Below are positions 8,205 to 16,152 of a stretch of 64,000 nt of DNA, one piece after another. A program made the position numbers and the translations under genes. Source of the stretch: Nitrospinaceae bacterium (GTDB taxonomy: Bacteria; Nitrospinota; Nitrospinia; Nitrospinales; JACRGP01); the NCBI GenBank assembly GCA_029261555.1, contig JAJDBB010000122.1:1-64000 (forward strand), written 5' to 3'. How positions within the stretch are numbered: the first letter of the stretch is position 1; every line of letters begins with the position of its first letter. The notes beneath the pieces were generated by a model. That model saw only the letters and a program-made list of their open reading frames with translations. It was not told the origin of the DNA and ran no database searches.

Positions 8205-8460
8205 CCCAGTAGACGTAACTAATATGGGGATGCAACGAGCTTGGGAGTAATTGTCGACGAGATTTCGAACCGGGAACTAACCGAAGCGTTGAGAGAAGTT
8301 TGTCCGCAGTAGAGAGAGCTACAGCATATTCGCCCTCCGCGGAGGAGCCAGGAAAGCGTCTGGAGGCAATGCTTGATACGCAATCGCTCCAAGCATGTAG
8401 CGTTCTCCGTATAAGCCGCGCCAATTTCCTTCCACCCGGGGGGTGGTGGCGCTCATAGAC
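8205..8460. repeat. Degenerate modular repeat cluster
   Basis: This gene-free stretch between the globin-PsiE gene and the tRNA holds decayed repeat copies. The plus-strand piece at 8205-8310 keeps GTAACTAATATGGGGATGCA-like core. On the minus strand an element runs from the hairpin CCACCCCCCGGGTGG (8435-8450 region) through GAACGCTACATGCTTGG to CCAG-CGCT-CTGG-like and CCTCCGCGGAGG hairpins near 8331-8365. Similarity to intact copies is partial. 8461-8622 contains further hairpin debris, including CCACCCGGGTGGGTGG near 8608-8623. Confidence 0.5.
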
Positions 8461-8622
8461 GGAGAATGTTCAAACCGCCTCTTAGTATCCAAAAAAGAAC
8501 TGGATATCGCCGAGGAGCATCTGCCCCTCTGGCGAAGAGTGGTGCAATTAACGGAGCGTGTTCGAACCAAACCAATGGAACGTTGCCCGTCGTCAGCAAT
8601 TTCCATCCACCCGGGTGGGTGG

Positions 8623-8709
8623 TGGTGCCGAGGGCCGGACTCGAACCGGCACGGGGTTACCCCCGAGGGATTTTAAGTCCCTTGCGTCTACCAGTTCCGC
8701 CACCCCGGC
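8623..8709 (-). tRNA. tRNA-Leu (anticodon UAA), CCA encoded
   Basis: The minus strand folds into an 87-nt class II tRNA. The acceptor is GCCGGGG paired with CCTCGGC, followed by A and CCA. The D arm contains TGGTAGACGC. The anticodon stem is GGGA/TCCC with loop CTTAAAA (anticodon TAA, reading UUA). A long variable arm is CGGGGGTAACCCCG and the T arm is GCCGGTTCGAGTCCGGC. The long variable arm and anticodon fit leucine. The AT-rich accessory region lies on the 3' side of the tRNA. Confidence 0.95.
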
Positions 8710-8755
8710 TGGGTTGGTAAGTTTCTTCTTTACGGGTCTGGTCTTTCGGTCCCGA

Positions 8756-8783
8756 ATGGTAGCAGGATTTTTTTAAAAATCAA
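8756..8783 (-). promoter_or_regulatory. Candidate promoter for tRNA-Leu
   Basis: On the minus strand, TTGATT (8783-8778) and TACCAT (8761-8756) are separated by 16 nt and lie about 47 nt before the mature tRNA 5' end. Each hexamer matches only part of the sigma-70 consensus. Confidence 0.35.
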
Positions 8784-8914
8784 CTTGCTCGTTTGCTCGC
8801 CGACTCGTTTACCCGTTTAACCCGCTCCACCCTCCTTTCCTTGAATTTCCCGCCCGAAAACTGCGACAATGTCTTTCTTGTCCATTTGCCCGATCCCCTA
8901 ACGAAATTGTTCGC

Positions 8915-9748
8915 ATGCTAAATCCGGAAAGACTCCTAAAAAAAATCCTACGCCCGGACGTCGACGTCGACGCCTTTGCGTCTTCCGGCGAAGCTCTGGA
9001 GGAAACGGTCGACCTGTTCCGCAACGTACAAAAATGTTGCAAGGCGCGCGCCTGGCTGTTGGAGTCCGCTGGTTTCGACGCGGCGCTCTCGCCGCAAGCG
9101 TTCACCGACTTACTCGCCTTGCCGGAAATCGACCGGCTGGAAACGGTCACCCGCGACCTGGAAGTCGAAATCTCCCGGCGGAGCGACGCCCGCCAGGCCG
9201 ACGACCCGGTAGCGGTGGGCGAGTTGAACGCGGCGCTACGCGAATTGTACAAGGACCTGGAAGAGACGCGGTCGCGGTGGACCAGGGATTTTGAAAGCCG
9301 GCTATATCTGATCGACGCGATCTCGGACGATTCGTTGAAACGGGCAGAAGACTTGGTCGTCGCCATGAAAAATTTGAACTGGCAGGGCGTGGGATTCCTA
9401 GTTTCAATTTGGAAAGCCCGCAGCATTGAGGCGGAGTTTAAAAAACTTTTCCCGCTGGCGGATGGGGTCCATCCGCTCCGTCAATCGCTCCCGCGCGTGG
9501 AAAGCGAGCTGAAATTTTACGCGCATTGCCGACGGGTGAACGAAAAATGGAGTCCGCTGGGGGTGGACGCGACTGCCTGGTTGCGCGGGAACCTCTTGAG
9601 CGGCGTCGCGCAAAACCTGGAGGAATTGGGCAACGCGATCTGGAATCTGGTCTACGAAAGCCCGCGCCTGCCTAAATCCGTCGAACTCGCGGAACTGGAC
9701 TTCAACGACGTCGAAACGTTATTTAATAATAAAAAGATTTTCTATTAA
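8915..9748 (+). CDS. Hypothetical cytoplasmic protein, 277 aa
   Basis: I do not recognise a family. The protein is highly charged and mostly alpha-helical, with no signal peptide and no membrane segment. Helices with Leu/Glu/Arg heptad character appear around residues 75-125 (DRLETVTRDLEVEI, ELNAALRELYKDLEETRSRW) and 190-260. A lone CC pair lies in the N-terminal third. GC-rich codon use matches the core genes rather than the accessory region before the tRNA. No clear ribosome binding site precedes the ATG. A modular repeat copy begins 17 nt after the stop. Confidence 0.6.
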   Translation: MLNPERLLKKILRPDVDVDAFASSGEALEETVDLFRNVQKCCKARAWLLESAGFDAALSPQAFTDLLALPEIDRLETVTRDLEVEISRRSDARQADDPVAVGELNAALRELYKDLEETRSRWTRDFESRLYLIDAISDDSLKRAEDLVVAMKNLNWQGVGFLVSIWKARSIEAEFKKLFPLADGVHPLRQSLPRVESELKFYAHCRRVNEKWSPLGVDATAWLRGNLLSGVAQNLEELGNAIWNLVYESPRLPKSVELAELDFNDVETLFNNKKIFY

Positions 9749-9764
9749 AATTTTTTAGCGGAAG

Positions 9765-9861
9765 CCGGGCAACGCCCGGTGGAAGAGTTTGAGTTGCAAG
9801 CCCTCCCAAGCGCGTAGCGCTTCCCGAATAAGTCACACTATCTGCCTCCGGGGCTTCCCCG
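9765..9861 (-). repeat. Short-form modular repeat copy, 97 bp
   Basis: Read on the minus strand it starts with hairpin CGGGG-AAG-CCCCG (9861-9849). It continues GAGGCAGATAGTGTGACTTA, a GGGAAGCGCTAC segment and GGGCTTGCAACTCAAACTCT, and ends with hairpin CCGGGCGTTGCCCGG (9779-9765). Order and spacing match the short copies at 37146 and 54117. Confidence 0.75.
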
Positions 9862-10238
9862 TGAGTCGACCCCCATTTAAGAGTCCAGGTTTCAGGGAAG
9901 GGGTCGCCTTGGCGGTAGAAAATGTCGGCTACCTTGTTTAAAATCAATTGTTTTTGGCAACTGCTTATATTAAAATGAGTTCTCATGGGTTTAAAAATTT
10001 TGATTTTGGGTCATGCCTAGAACAGTAGGTTAAAATGTACGCCAACCTCTTGTTATGAAAGCAAGGATTCGCTACCCAAAACGTTCAAAGGTTTCTAAGG
10101 AAAATTTGAGGTGAAGTTTCCATGTCGCCTTTATGGTGAGCTTCAGGGACTCAGTTTGGCGACCATGGTAATTGATTCGGCGTGTAGTAATGCCGCTTCC
10201 AAATTGAACTCTGTAAACAGTAATCCAAGGACATACTG
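9862..10238. other. Intergenic, nothing recognised
   Basis: No convincing gene or RNA is visible. Small open frames here lack ribosome binding sites. The only useful signal is CAAGGA about 8 nt before the ATG at 10239. AT-rich stretches around 9935-10020 could contain the promoter of the downstream gene, but no clear -35/-10 pair stands out. Confidence 0.4.
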
Positions 10239-11834
10239 ATGAGTAATATACCAAGCTACTCTGACTGGCTAAACAATACCAGCGCCGGTGTTTTCAGCCG
10301 CCGCGGCCCCTTTCTCAAAGCTCTGGACGAAAAGATCCAGCACAGAAGGGACATATCAACTATCAAAGCCGCCCTGGAGGACTATCTGGCTCATGAAGAA
10401 GTGGGTTCTCGGAACGGAACTGGAATGATAGACAAGCTCATAGCCGCTGTCGGTCTAGGGGCTACGGCCACGGGTAATGATTTTGGCGTTATTGCTTTGG
10501 GTATGAATGAAGCCATTCCCGACGTAATAGAGCCTCCGAATCCCATTCCCGTTGCTCCCCCTCCAGTAGAGGTCCCGGTAGATCCGTGGTTAGAGAGCCA
10601 GGTGGAACAGGCATTTACTATAGAAATTACTCCAGCGGACCAAGCAAGACCGCTGATTGATTTCCAAGCGCGGAGAGATATAAAAGGTAATGCACTGGCT
10701 ATCAAGTTAACTAGTATGAATTCAGATTTGATGCAACTGGAATTGGTAATTAGCCGTAAGTTAGTGCTGATTTGTCAATATTTCACTCTGGCTATACAGC
10801 AGGGTTTGGAAAAGTTCAAAGAGCTTCATCTGGCCGACGCACAAGATAAGCAGTTCCAAATAACCGTTGCCAAGGGGATCTTTTCGGCCATTGAAGCCCT
10901 CCCGTTCCCTCTGTCTGTGTTGGGAAAGGTGGGAGGGGCATTAGCTAGCATGGCTGACGTTGATACAAATTGGGGGGGATATAAAGTTACGATCCCCTCG
11001 CCTGGCGGAGTTAAAGGAGCCGTCGCGGAAGCCGCACAAACCTTCAAGGATAAAACAACCTTGAATGTGCAGACCGGCAAACTTGCTAATCACGCGAACA
11101 CGATGACCAGTTTCATCCAGGCCTTTAATAGCTACAAAGACGACGTCCTTAAAAATTTAGAACAAAAGAGAAAAGTAATAGGTGATGACCCAAGTAGAAA
11201 TAGATTAGTGCAAGGAGTTTTAAGTAAATTCAAAAATACAAGAAACCTTAACGCTAAAGACCTTAATGAAGTGAGTGTCGAAGTTGGAAGTAAGATAAGG
11301 ACCATCGATCAACTGGTCAGAGGAATAAAAAAACAGTTTAAACCGCTCGAGGATATGCCTGCCGTTGACATAGATGAGTTGCGGATTTGGATGACGGTGC
11401 AAATGATAGCGGATTACGCGATGACCGGTCTTTGCGACAATGATAATACGCCTATCAAAAATATGACGGCTAGCGATTTGGGGGGCAAAGGTTTTGGCGA
11501 ACCTTTCGCAAAGTTTCTGTACAGCGATGAGGTCAAAATCCTTCAATTAAAGGAGACGACTGGCGCTACCGTAGCGATATATGCGGGAGGGCGGATTCCC
11601 TGGGAGGGGCGCCTCTACGACGTGATCGCAGTGATGTTGTTTCTAGAATGGTTTCAGCGCAATATCAATCCGTTTGACCTATTACGTCCAGACGTCACTA
11701 CGGTTAAATTCAGAAAATACATTACTGACTACATAAAGCAATTAGGTATCGCAATGGAGAAGTATCAAGATAAATCATTTTTCCGAAAGACCGTCAGCAG
11801 CGTCCAAGATGTTAATGCTCATATTGGCCGATAA
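10239..11834 (+). CDS. Large hypothetical protein, 531 aa
   Basis: No family is recognised. There is no signal peptide. Layout: a helical N-terminal region (1-65); a short Gly/Ala-rich hydrophobic stretch (about 66-85, IAAVGLGATATG); a proline-rich hinge (about 95-118, PNPIPVAPPPVEVPVDPW); a long helical region with a second hydrophobic Gly/Ala stretch (about 215-245, AIEALPFPLSVLGKVGGALA); and a mixed C-terminal domain with TTGATVAIYAGGRIPWEG. Hydrophobic Gly/Ala stretches in a soluble-looking protein resemble membrane-inserting effectors, but that is speculation. CAAGGA precedes the ATG. It stands alone between repeat copies. Confidence 0.6.
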   Translation: MSNIPSYSDWLNNTSAGVFSRRGPFLKALDEKIQHRRDISTIKAALEDYLAHEEVGSRNGTGMIDKLIAAVGLGATATGNDFGVIALGMNEAIPDVIEPPNPIPVAPPPVEVPVDPWLESQVEQAFTIEITPADQARPLIDFQARRDIKGNALAIKLTSMNSDLMQLELVISRKLVLICQYFTLAIQQGLEKFKELHLADAQDKQFQITVAKGIFSAIEALPFPLSVLGKVGGALASMADVDTNWGGYKVTIPSPGGVKGAVAEAAQTFKDKTTLNVQTGKLANHANTMTSFIQAFNSYKDDVLKNLEQKRKVIGDDPSRNRLVQGVLSKFKNTRNLNAKDLNEVSVEVGSKIRTIDQLVRGIKKQFKPLEDMPAVDIDELRIWMTVQMIADYAMTGLCDNDNTPIKNMTASDLGGKGFGEPFAKFLYSDEVKILQLKETTGATVAIYAGGRIPWEGRLYDVIAVMLFLEWFQRNINPFDLLRPDVTTVKFRKYITDYIKQLGIAMEKYQDKSFFRKTVSSVQDVNAHIGR

Positions 11835-11942
11835 AGGCGAGCCTGCCTCCTTAAACATCCCGGTTTTATAAATACTAACTCTACAACCGGTACAGACTCC
11901 AGGGAGAAGGTCAAGATTGGAACCTGGATTATAAAAAACTCG

Positions 11943-12038
11943 CCACTCGCCGTGGGGGCAGGGTAGGGGTTGCAAGCACACCATATATTGTCATTGTTCT
12001 GTGAACGTCACAGAGAATGCCTCTAGGCGCTTGCCTGG
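11943..12038 (-). repeat. Short-form modular repeat abutting the LRR gene stop codon
   Basis: Read on the minus strand, the TGA of the LRR gene (12041-12039) is followed with no gap by hairpin CCAGGCAAGCGCCTAG (12038-12023). Next come GAGGCATTCTCTGTGACG and a diverged core with GTGCTTGCAACCCC, ending at hairpin CCACGGCGAGTGG (11955-11943). It is 96 bp long. Confidence 0.7.
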
Positions 12039-12587
12039 TCAGACGGATTTAACTTGGAAGCCTTCTTCCTTGTCCAACAGCAGCTGTTTGATATTGGTCA
12101 TTTTTTGCGCTTCGAGCAGGAGTTCCTGGCCCTCGCCTTTTATTTTATTCAGACGCATGTCCAGCCGCTTAAGGTTGGAAAACAGAGGTAGGTATTTTGC
12201 GAAGTATTTGGCGCCTTCGTCCGTCAGGTTGTTGTCGGACAGGTTGAGGGTGACTAGGCTGAGCAGGTTGTCGGAGATGGCGATGTGTTTGATCCCGTCG
12301 TTGCCAATTTCATTGTAAAACAGGTTCAGAGACGTGAGCTTGGTCAGTACCGTCGACGTTGCCAGGCTTTTCACGCCCCGGACGCCCAGCAGGTTGGTTC
12401 CCAGCTCGAGGGTTTCCAGATCTTTTAAAAGTTCGCAGCTGGCCAAGTCTTTGGCGCCTAGTTCTTTAATGTAACACGCTGTCAAGTTGAGGATTTTTCC
12501 ATCGGCGGTCAGGTTTTCCTGAAACAGGCCAATGCTCTCTTCCGAGGTCAGATGACCTTTGCTGAATTTGTTTCCTGAATAATCCAT
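12039..12587 (-). CDS. Leucine-rich repeat protein (RNase-inhibitor type), 182 aa
   Basis: About five tandem LRRs of the RNase-inhibitor/RNI class cover residues 30-165. They have the recurring pattern L..L.L..N.+.D.G/GAK.LA, for example LETLELGTNLLGVRGVKSL, LTSLNLFYNEIGNDGIKHI and LVTLNLSDNNLTDEGAKYF. LRRs bind proteins; the partner is unknown. No signal peptide or membrane anchor is present, so it is probably cytoplasmic. The start at 12587 has no clear ribosome binding site. Its stop codon directly touches the hairpin of a modular repeat. Confidence 0.8.
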   Translation of the reverse strand: MDYSGNKFSKGHLTSEESIGLFQENLTADGKILNLTACYIKELGAKDLASCELLKDLETLELGTNLLGVRGVKSLATSTVLTKLTSLNLFYNEIGNDGIKHIAISDNLLSLVTLNLSDNNLTDEGAKYFAKYLPLFSNLKRLDMRLNKIKGEGQELLLEAQKMTNIKQLLLDKEEGFQVKSV

Positions 12588-12741
12588 AATTTACGCGTAT
12601 CTCATAAAACGTTAACCATTTCACGGAAACCGGTTCCGCTTGCCGACGATTCGGCGGGACTTTGTGTTTGATCGTTATTATAATGATAAACGATTATAAT
12701 CGAAACCTACCGTCTGGGGAAGCCCCCAGTGACAGATAGCG
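12588..12741. other. Intergenic with AT palindrome and GC hairpin
   Basis: CGATTATAATCG (12691-12702) is a perfect 12-bp palindrome beside TATAATGATAAACG, a possible promoter/operator for the minus-strand LRR gene. CTGGGGAAGCCCCCAG (12714-12729) is another hairpin of the repeat-associated type. No gene is visible. Confidence 0.4.
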
Positions 12742-12900
12742 CCAGGCAAGCGCCTGGAGGCAATTAGTGTAACGTTTAAAAACGCTACGGGCTTTGGTGA
12801 GTTTAGCGTCTCGAATGCAATAACGAAAGTTCGAGAGGTTGGACGTCAGATCGAAAAGAAACTTTCCAATCGCCAACTAATGAGCCCAGCGTCACGCTGG
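12742..12900 (+). repeat. Long-form modular repeat copy, 159 bp
   Basis: The left hairpin is CCAGGCAAGCGCCTGG (12742-12757) and the right is CCAGCGTCACGCTGG (12886-12900). The core carries AGTGTAACGTTTAAAAACGC, GGTGAGTTTAGCGTCTCGAA, AACGAAAGTTCGAGAGGTTG and TTTCCAATCGCCAAC. It is one of the best-preserved copies and exactly as long as those at 233 and 50471, with different hairpin stems. Confidence 0.8.
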
Positions 12901-12903
12901 CCG

Positions 12904-13002
12904 CCGGGCAAGCGCCCGGGGGGAAAGTTTGAGACGCCAGCTCACCAAAGCTCGTAGCGTTATCCAAATACGTCACACTAGTTGCCCCTGCGGCGAGCAG
13001 CG
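12904..13002 (-). repeat. Short-form modular repeat, inverted next to the long copy
   Basis: On the minus strand it runs from a CTGC-CGCAG-like hairpin (13002-12983) through AACTAGTGTGACGTATTTGG, ATAACGCTACGAGC and TTTGGTGAGCTGGCGTCTCA to hairpin CCGGGCGCTTGCCCGG (12919-12904). With the preceding long copy it forms an inverted pair separated by 3 nt. 13003-13103 holds only the nuoB leader. Confidence 0.7.
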
Positions 13003-13103
13003 ACTATTTATTTGATTTTTCCCTGAAAAATCATATTATAGACGCCTCCATTATTAATTAAAGCAGAAAGAACATTAACCCATCGGATTTCAGGAGTTCA
13101 TTA

Positions 13104-13637
13104 ATGGCCAACCTCTATGAAAACAATCTGGAGTACAGCCTTGGAAATAACGTGATCGTGACCCAGATGACGCAGGCGATCAACTGGGCGCGGAAGTTTT
13201 CGTTTTTTATCTACCCGTTCATCACCGCGTGTTGCGGCATGGAGTTCATGTCCGTCGCCGGACCGCGTTACGATCTCGATCGGTTTGGCGCCGCGTTCCC
13301 GCGCTTCTCACCGCGCCAGGCGGACTTGCTGATGATCGTCGGCACCATCAGCCACAAGCAGGCTCCCATTTTGGTGAAAGTGTACAACCAGATGACCGAA
13401 CCCAAATGGGTCGTCGCCTACGGCGTCTGCACGGTTTCCGGCGGCTTCTACGATAATTACGCCACGGTAATGGGCGTGGACACTCTGCTTCCGGTCGACG
13501 TTTACATTCCCGGATGCCCGCCGCGACCGGAAATGGTCATCGACGCCTTGATCCAGTTACAAGGCAAGGTACAGGGCGAGACGCTGAAAGATCACATCAA
13601 AGGCGCCGCCCCCGTTACCCACCCCGCCAGATTATAA
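13104..13637 (+). CDS. nuoB: NADH-quinone oxidoreductase subunit B
   Basis: The 177-aa protein is the complex I subunit carrying cluster N2, at the junction between the peripheral arm and quinone site. It keeps Cys43-Cys44 (TACCGME), Cys109 (YGVCTVSGG) and Cys138 (IPGCPPRPE), the four ligands of the [4Fe-4S] cluster, and the FSPRQADLLMIVGT segment. GGAG precedes the ATG. No other nuo gene flanks it, which is unusual because nuoB normally sits between nuoA and nuoC. It may be a relocated or second copy, or one assembled with subunits encoded elsewhere. Confidence 0.93.
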   Translation: MANLYENNLEYSLGNNVIVTQMTQAINWARKFSFFIYPFITACCGMEFMSVAGPRYDLDRFGAAFPRFSPRQADLLMIVGTISHKQAPILVKVYNQMTEPKWVVAYGVCTVSGGFYDNYATVMGVDTLLPVDVYIPGCPPRPEMVIDALIQLQGKVQGETLKDHIKGAAPVTHPARL

Positions 13638-13648
13638 TCGAAGCGTTT

Positions 13649-14980
13649 TCAATTTCTTAAAGAACTCCCCGCCATATAGGCGCGGAGTTCTTTTTTTATT
13701 CTCTCGACCCAGTTCTTGCCGACGCCTATTTCGATTTCCGTCGCTCCCTCCTGTTCCAGAAGCGCTTCGATGTTTTTCACTTGTGCCTCAATGAACATTT
13801 GAAAATCGTCCGGGTCGCCGGGTTTTAATTTAAAACCGCCATCGCCCTCCAAAAAGCTTTCTTTTAAAAAGTTAAAGTAAAGCGCCCGCCGCGTCCGCCG
13901 GTCTTTGATTTTCAATTGATGTTTGATGGTCAACAGAGCTTCTGTTTTGCGGTTGATGACATAGCCCAGGCGAATGTTGTCGGTTTTGAACATTTGATTT
14001 TGGATAATCACGAAAGCCCTCTCTTTCAACTCGTCGGCGATATTTAAATCCGGCGCGCCGAGGACTTTGACCGCCGCAAGCTCCAGCGCAAAAGCGGGAT
14101 TCCCCGTTTGCGCGCTCCAGAACGCCGCCTCCTTTGGCCGTTCCCGGTTGAGCCGGCCCACCTCGCGAAACAGCGGCTCCATTTTTTCCGTAGCGTCCGC
14201 CAGGCGGGTTAAGGAATCCTCGTTGAACGACTCCATAAACCATTGCGCCTCGCGCGGCAGTTGGTAGTCCTCGCGCGTACCGCGCGCAAAAAATGCGCGT
14301 AAAATTTCTGGCATGTCCTCGAAAAAATACGCCTCGACCGCGTCGGCAAAATACGGATAATTCAAAATCAAAAAACGCGGATCAGAGCGCGCGTTCAAAG
14401 CGTAAGCCTCCAACTCGTTGACGTGGCCCACAAACCGCTGGGTCAGGTGCATGACCTCGTGCAGTTGCGTGTTCCCGTCGTAGACTTTGGCGTCGATCAA
14501 CAAGGTGCGCGGGAACAGTCGAACCGTATCGAATGTCGCGTGGGCAAACTGGCGCGGGTGTAACCAGGCGTCGGCGTAGGGTTGAATGATGAATTGGCGG
14601 AGCGGAATGTTTTTGATTTCGGGATCGATTTGCTTCAGGCGGGCGATCGTTTTGCGCAAATTTTGCGCCACGCCTTGCAATAACTCCGGTCCATCGTGGC
14701 ACTCGCCGCAACCGTAGGTTTTAAATCCGGGGATGGTGAACAGGACGGGTTCTGCGCCTTCGTCCAGGGAAATTTTAAATTGGATTTTATCTTCGGACGG
14801 AAGGGCGACGGATTTTTGCGGCGCATGGCGGGCAATCAGGCGTTCCATCTCCTCGACGCCAATTTCAGCGGGCGCCCCGGCGACTAAAAAAACGCTCAGC
14901 GCAATCATGGTTATGAAACGTCCCGTCAACCGGCTTGCCGTCGGCGGTAGTATTCTGCAACGGAAATTATCCGTGTCCAT
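13649..14980 (-). CDS. Predicted exported c-heme protein with HExxH zinc motif
   Basis: The N-terminus has a hydrophobic export segment (ITMIALSVFLVAGAPA). The 14980 ATG overlaps the VWA gene, and in-frame TTG 14929 or ATG 14908 are equally likely starts. A single c-type heme motif CGECH lies at residues 91-95 (14980 numbering). HEVMH at 174-178 with downstream Glu189/191 (HVNELEAY) is the gluzincin pattern of zinc metallopeptidases. Combining one CxxCH with HExxH is unusual, and I do not recognise the family. It is the last gene after tssJ-tssK-VWA and may be co-transcribed. Its C-terminal codons overlap a terminator-like hairpin. Confidence 0.65.
   Translation of the reverse strand: MDTDNFRCRILPPTASRLTGRFITMIALSVFLVAGAPAEIGVEEMERLIARHAPQKSVALPSEDKIQFKISLDEGAEPVLFTIPGFKTYGCGECHDGPELLQGVAQNLRKTIARLKQIDPEIKNIPLRQFIIQPYADAWLHPRQFAHATFDTVRLFPRTLLIDAKVYDGNTQLHEVMHLTQRFVGHVNELEAYALNARSDPRFLILNYPYFADAVEAYFFEDMPEILRAFFARGTREDYQLPREAQWFMESFNEDSLTRLADATEKMEPLFREVGRLNRERPKEAAFWSAQTGNPAFALELAAVKVLGAPDLNIADELKERAFVIIQNQMFKTDNIRLGYVINRKTEALLTIKHQLKIKDRRTRRALYFNFLKESFLEGDGGFKLKPGDPDDFQMFIEAQVKNIEALLEQEGATEIEIGVGKNWVERIKKELRAYMAGSSLRN
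13659..13697 (+). terminator. Intrinsic terminator after nuoB
   Basis: AAAGAACTCC pairs with GGAGTTCTTT around a GC-rich inner stem (GCC-ATATA-GGC), followed by a T run (TTTTTTT) on the plus strand. It lies 21 nt after the nuoB stop. The same bases encode the last dozen residues of the convergent minus-strand gene, so the hairpin is inside that CDS. Confidence 0.8.
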
Positions 14981-16049
14981 CCGTGTTCATCTGTGGTTGT
15001 GGATCATCAATGGTTTCCTGTTCTTCAACGGTCTCCGGAACAGTCGTTCCATCCGGCTCCAGGGTTTCAGCTTTCGCCGCCTCTTCCGCAGGAGCTTGTT
15101 CCATCAGCAGGCAGGAGGGGCAGAATCCGGAGGCGCCGGACGCCATGCGGAACAATCCTTTCAAGGTCTGGATGCGTTCCGGGCTGTGAATCAGGAAAAA
15201 CCCTTGCGCCGGCGCGTGTTTGGGGCAGATGTTGGCCATCTTCTGCATCTGCTTCACGCCCTTGCCGTCCTCTTCCCCAATGAACGCCGAAAGTAAAACC
15301 GATTGCTCCTCCTCGGCGAACGGGTTGTGCACCGCTTGGGTGACGTTGTGTTCGCCGTCGGTATAAATCAATATCCGCGCGTTGGGGATGGAGATAAAAT
15401 CTTCCTCCCCCTGCCCTCCGCCGACGCGCACCGTCTTGTGCACCAGCGGTTTGAAGTCTTTGATTCCGCCATGTTCGGAAAGGCCGCCTTTCAGATACGC
15501 CTGGTAAATTTCGTGGGCGAGCTTTAAAGCTTCGTTGAGGTTGGTGGTGCGCGGTTCCGGCGTTTTAGTTTCCAGAATCAATCGGATGTATTCGCCAAAG
15601 GCCGCCTCGTCGCCGTAGTCGTCGACGATCTCCTTCACGCTTTTAATCCACTCCAGTTTTGGAGCGCCGCCAAAGACGCACAGGGCGATGAGCGCGTTGT
15701 CCGCCTGGGTGATATTTTTCAACGACCAGACGCCGCCAGCCGCGTTCATCGAAACCAGTTGGAACTTGTCGCCCGGATAATCGGTTGTGGGGAAGGCCAG
15801 GTCGCCCATGGAGAGGGAACCGTCCATCATTAAAATGCAAAGCCCGATCTCGTTTTCGAATCCGATGGGTTCTGGTTCTGGCGCCGAGGCGGTCGCTTCG
15901 TCCGTGGCGTCGGTTGCGGACGCGGGCGCGCCCTTGACTTCTTTCAGCCAGCCGGAGCCGTATTCGCAGTCCGGCTGGTTCGTGCAAAAACCGTCCGGAG
16001 TCGGCTGGTCGTATTCTTTATTGCATTGCGTGCAAACAAATTTTGCCAT
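14967..16049 (-). CDS. VWA-domain protein with N-terminal zinc ribbon
   Basis: Residues 1-40 form a zinc-ribbon-like segment (FVCTQCNKEY ... GFCTNQPDCEYG). After an Ala/Glu-rich linker, a von Willebrand A domain spans about residues 65-310 with the MIDAS start DGSLSM and a later ILIYTDGEHN strand. A CPSC pair follows near residue 325 and an acidic tail ends the protein. VWA domains bind metal-dependent protein ligands. AGGAG lies 8 nt before the ATG. It sits 103 nt after tssK, so a role around the type VI apparatus is plausible but not shown. The C-terminus lies in a sequence that looks repeat-derived. Confidence 0.75.
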   Translation of the reverse strand: MAKFVCTQCNKEYDQPTPDGFCTNQPDCEYGSGWLKEVKGAPASATDATDEATASAPEPEPIGFENEIGLCILMMDGSLSMGDLAFPTTDYPGDKFQLVSMNAAGGVWSLKNITQADNALIALCVFGGAPKLEWIKSVKEIVDDYGDEAAFGEYIRLILETKTPEPRTTNLNEALKLAHEIYQAYLKGGLSEHGGIKDFKPLVHKTVRVGGGQGEEDFISIPNARILIYTDGEHNVTQAVHNPFAEEEQSVLLSAFIGEEDGKGVKQMQKMANICPKHAPAQGFFLIHSPERIQTLKGLFRMASGASGFCPSCLLMEQAPAEEAAKAETLEPDGTTVPETVEEQETIDDPQPQMNTDGHG

Positions 16050-16080
16050 TTACATGTCTCCTGCCGGAAAACAGTTGAAA

Positions 16081-16151
16081 GCAGTCGGTTGACGGTTGGC
16101 AGTTTAAGAAAAAATATTCAAACGTCAACTTCTGCCTTCAGGCGCCTGCCT
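16081..16151 (+). repeat. Right-arm-only repeat module at the tssK stop
   Basis: GCAGTCGGTTGACGGTTGGC is followed by AGTTTAAGAAAAAATATTCA and AACGTCAACTTCTGCC, then the hairpin AGGCGCCT within CAGGCGCCTG (about 16139-16148). The hairpin lies 4 nt from the tssK stop. The same module recurs at 22021-22075 (plus) and 53639-53583 (minus). Confidence 0.6.
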
Positions 16152-16152
16152 G

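Noticed and set aside
9723-9986. An 87-codon minus-strand frame after the 277-aa gene
   Set aside because: Much of it is repeat sequence, it has no ribosome binding site and its translation shows no protein-like pattern throughout.
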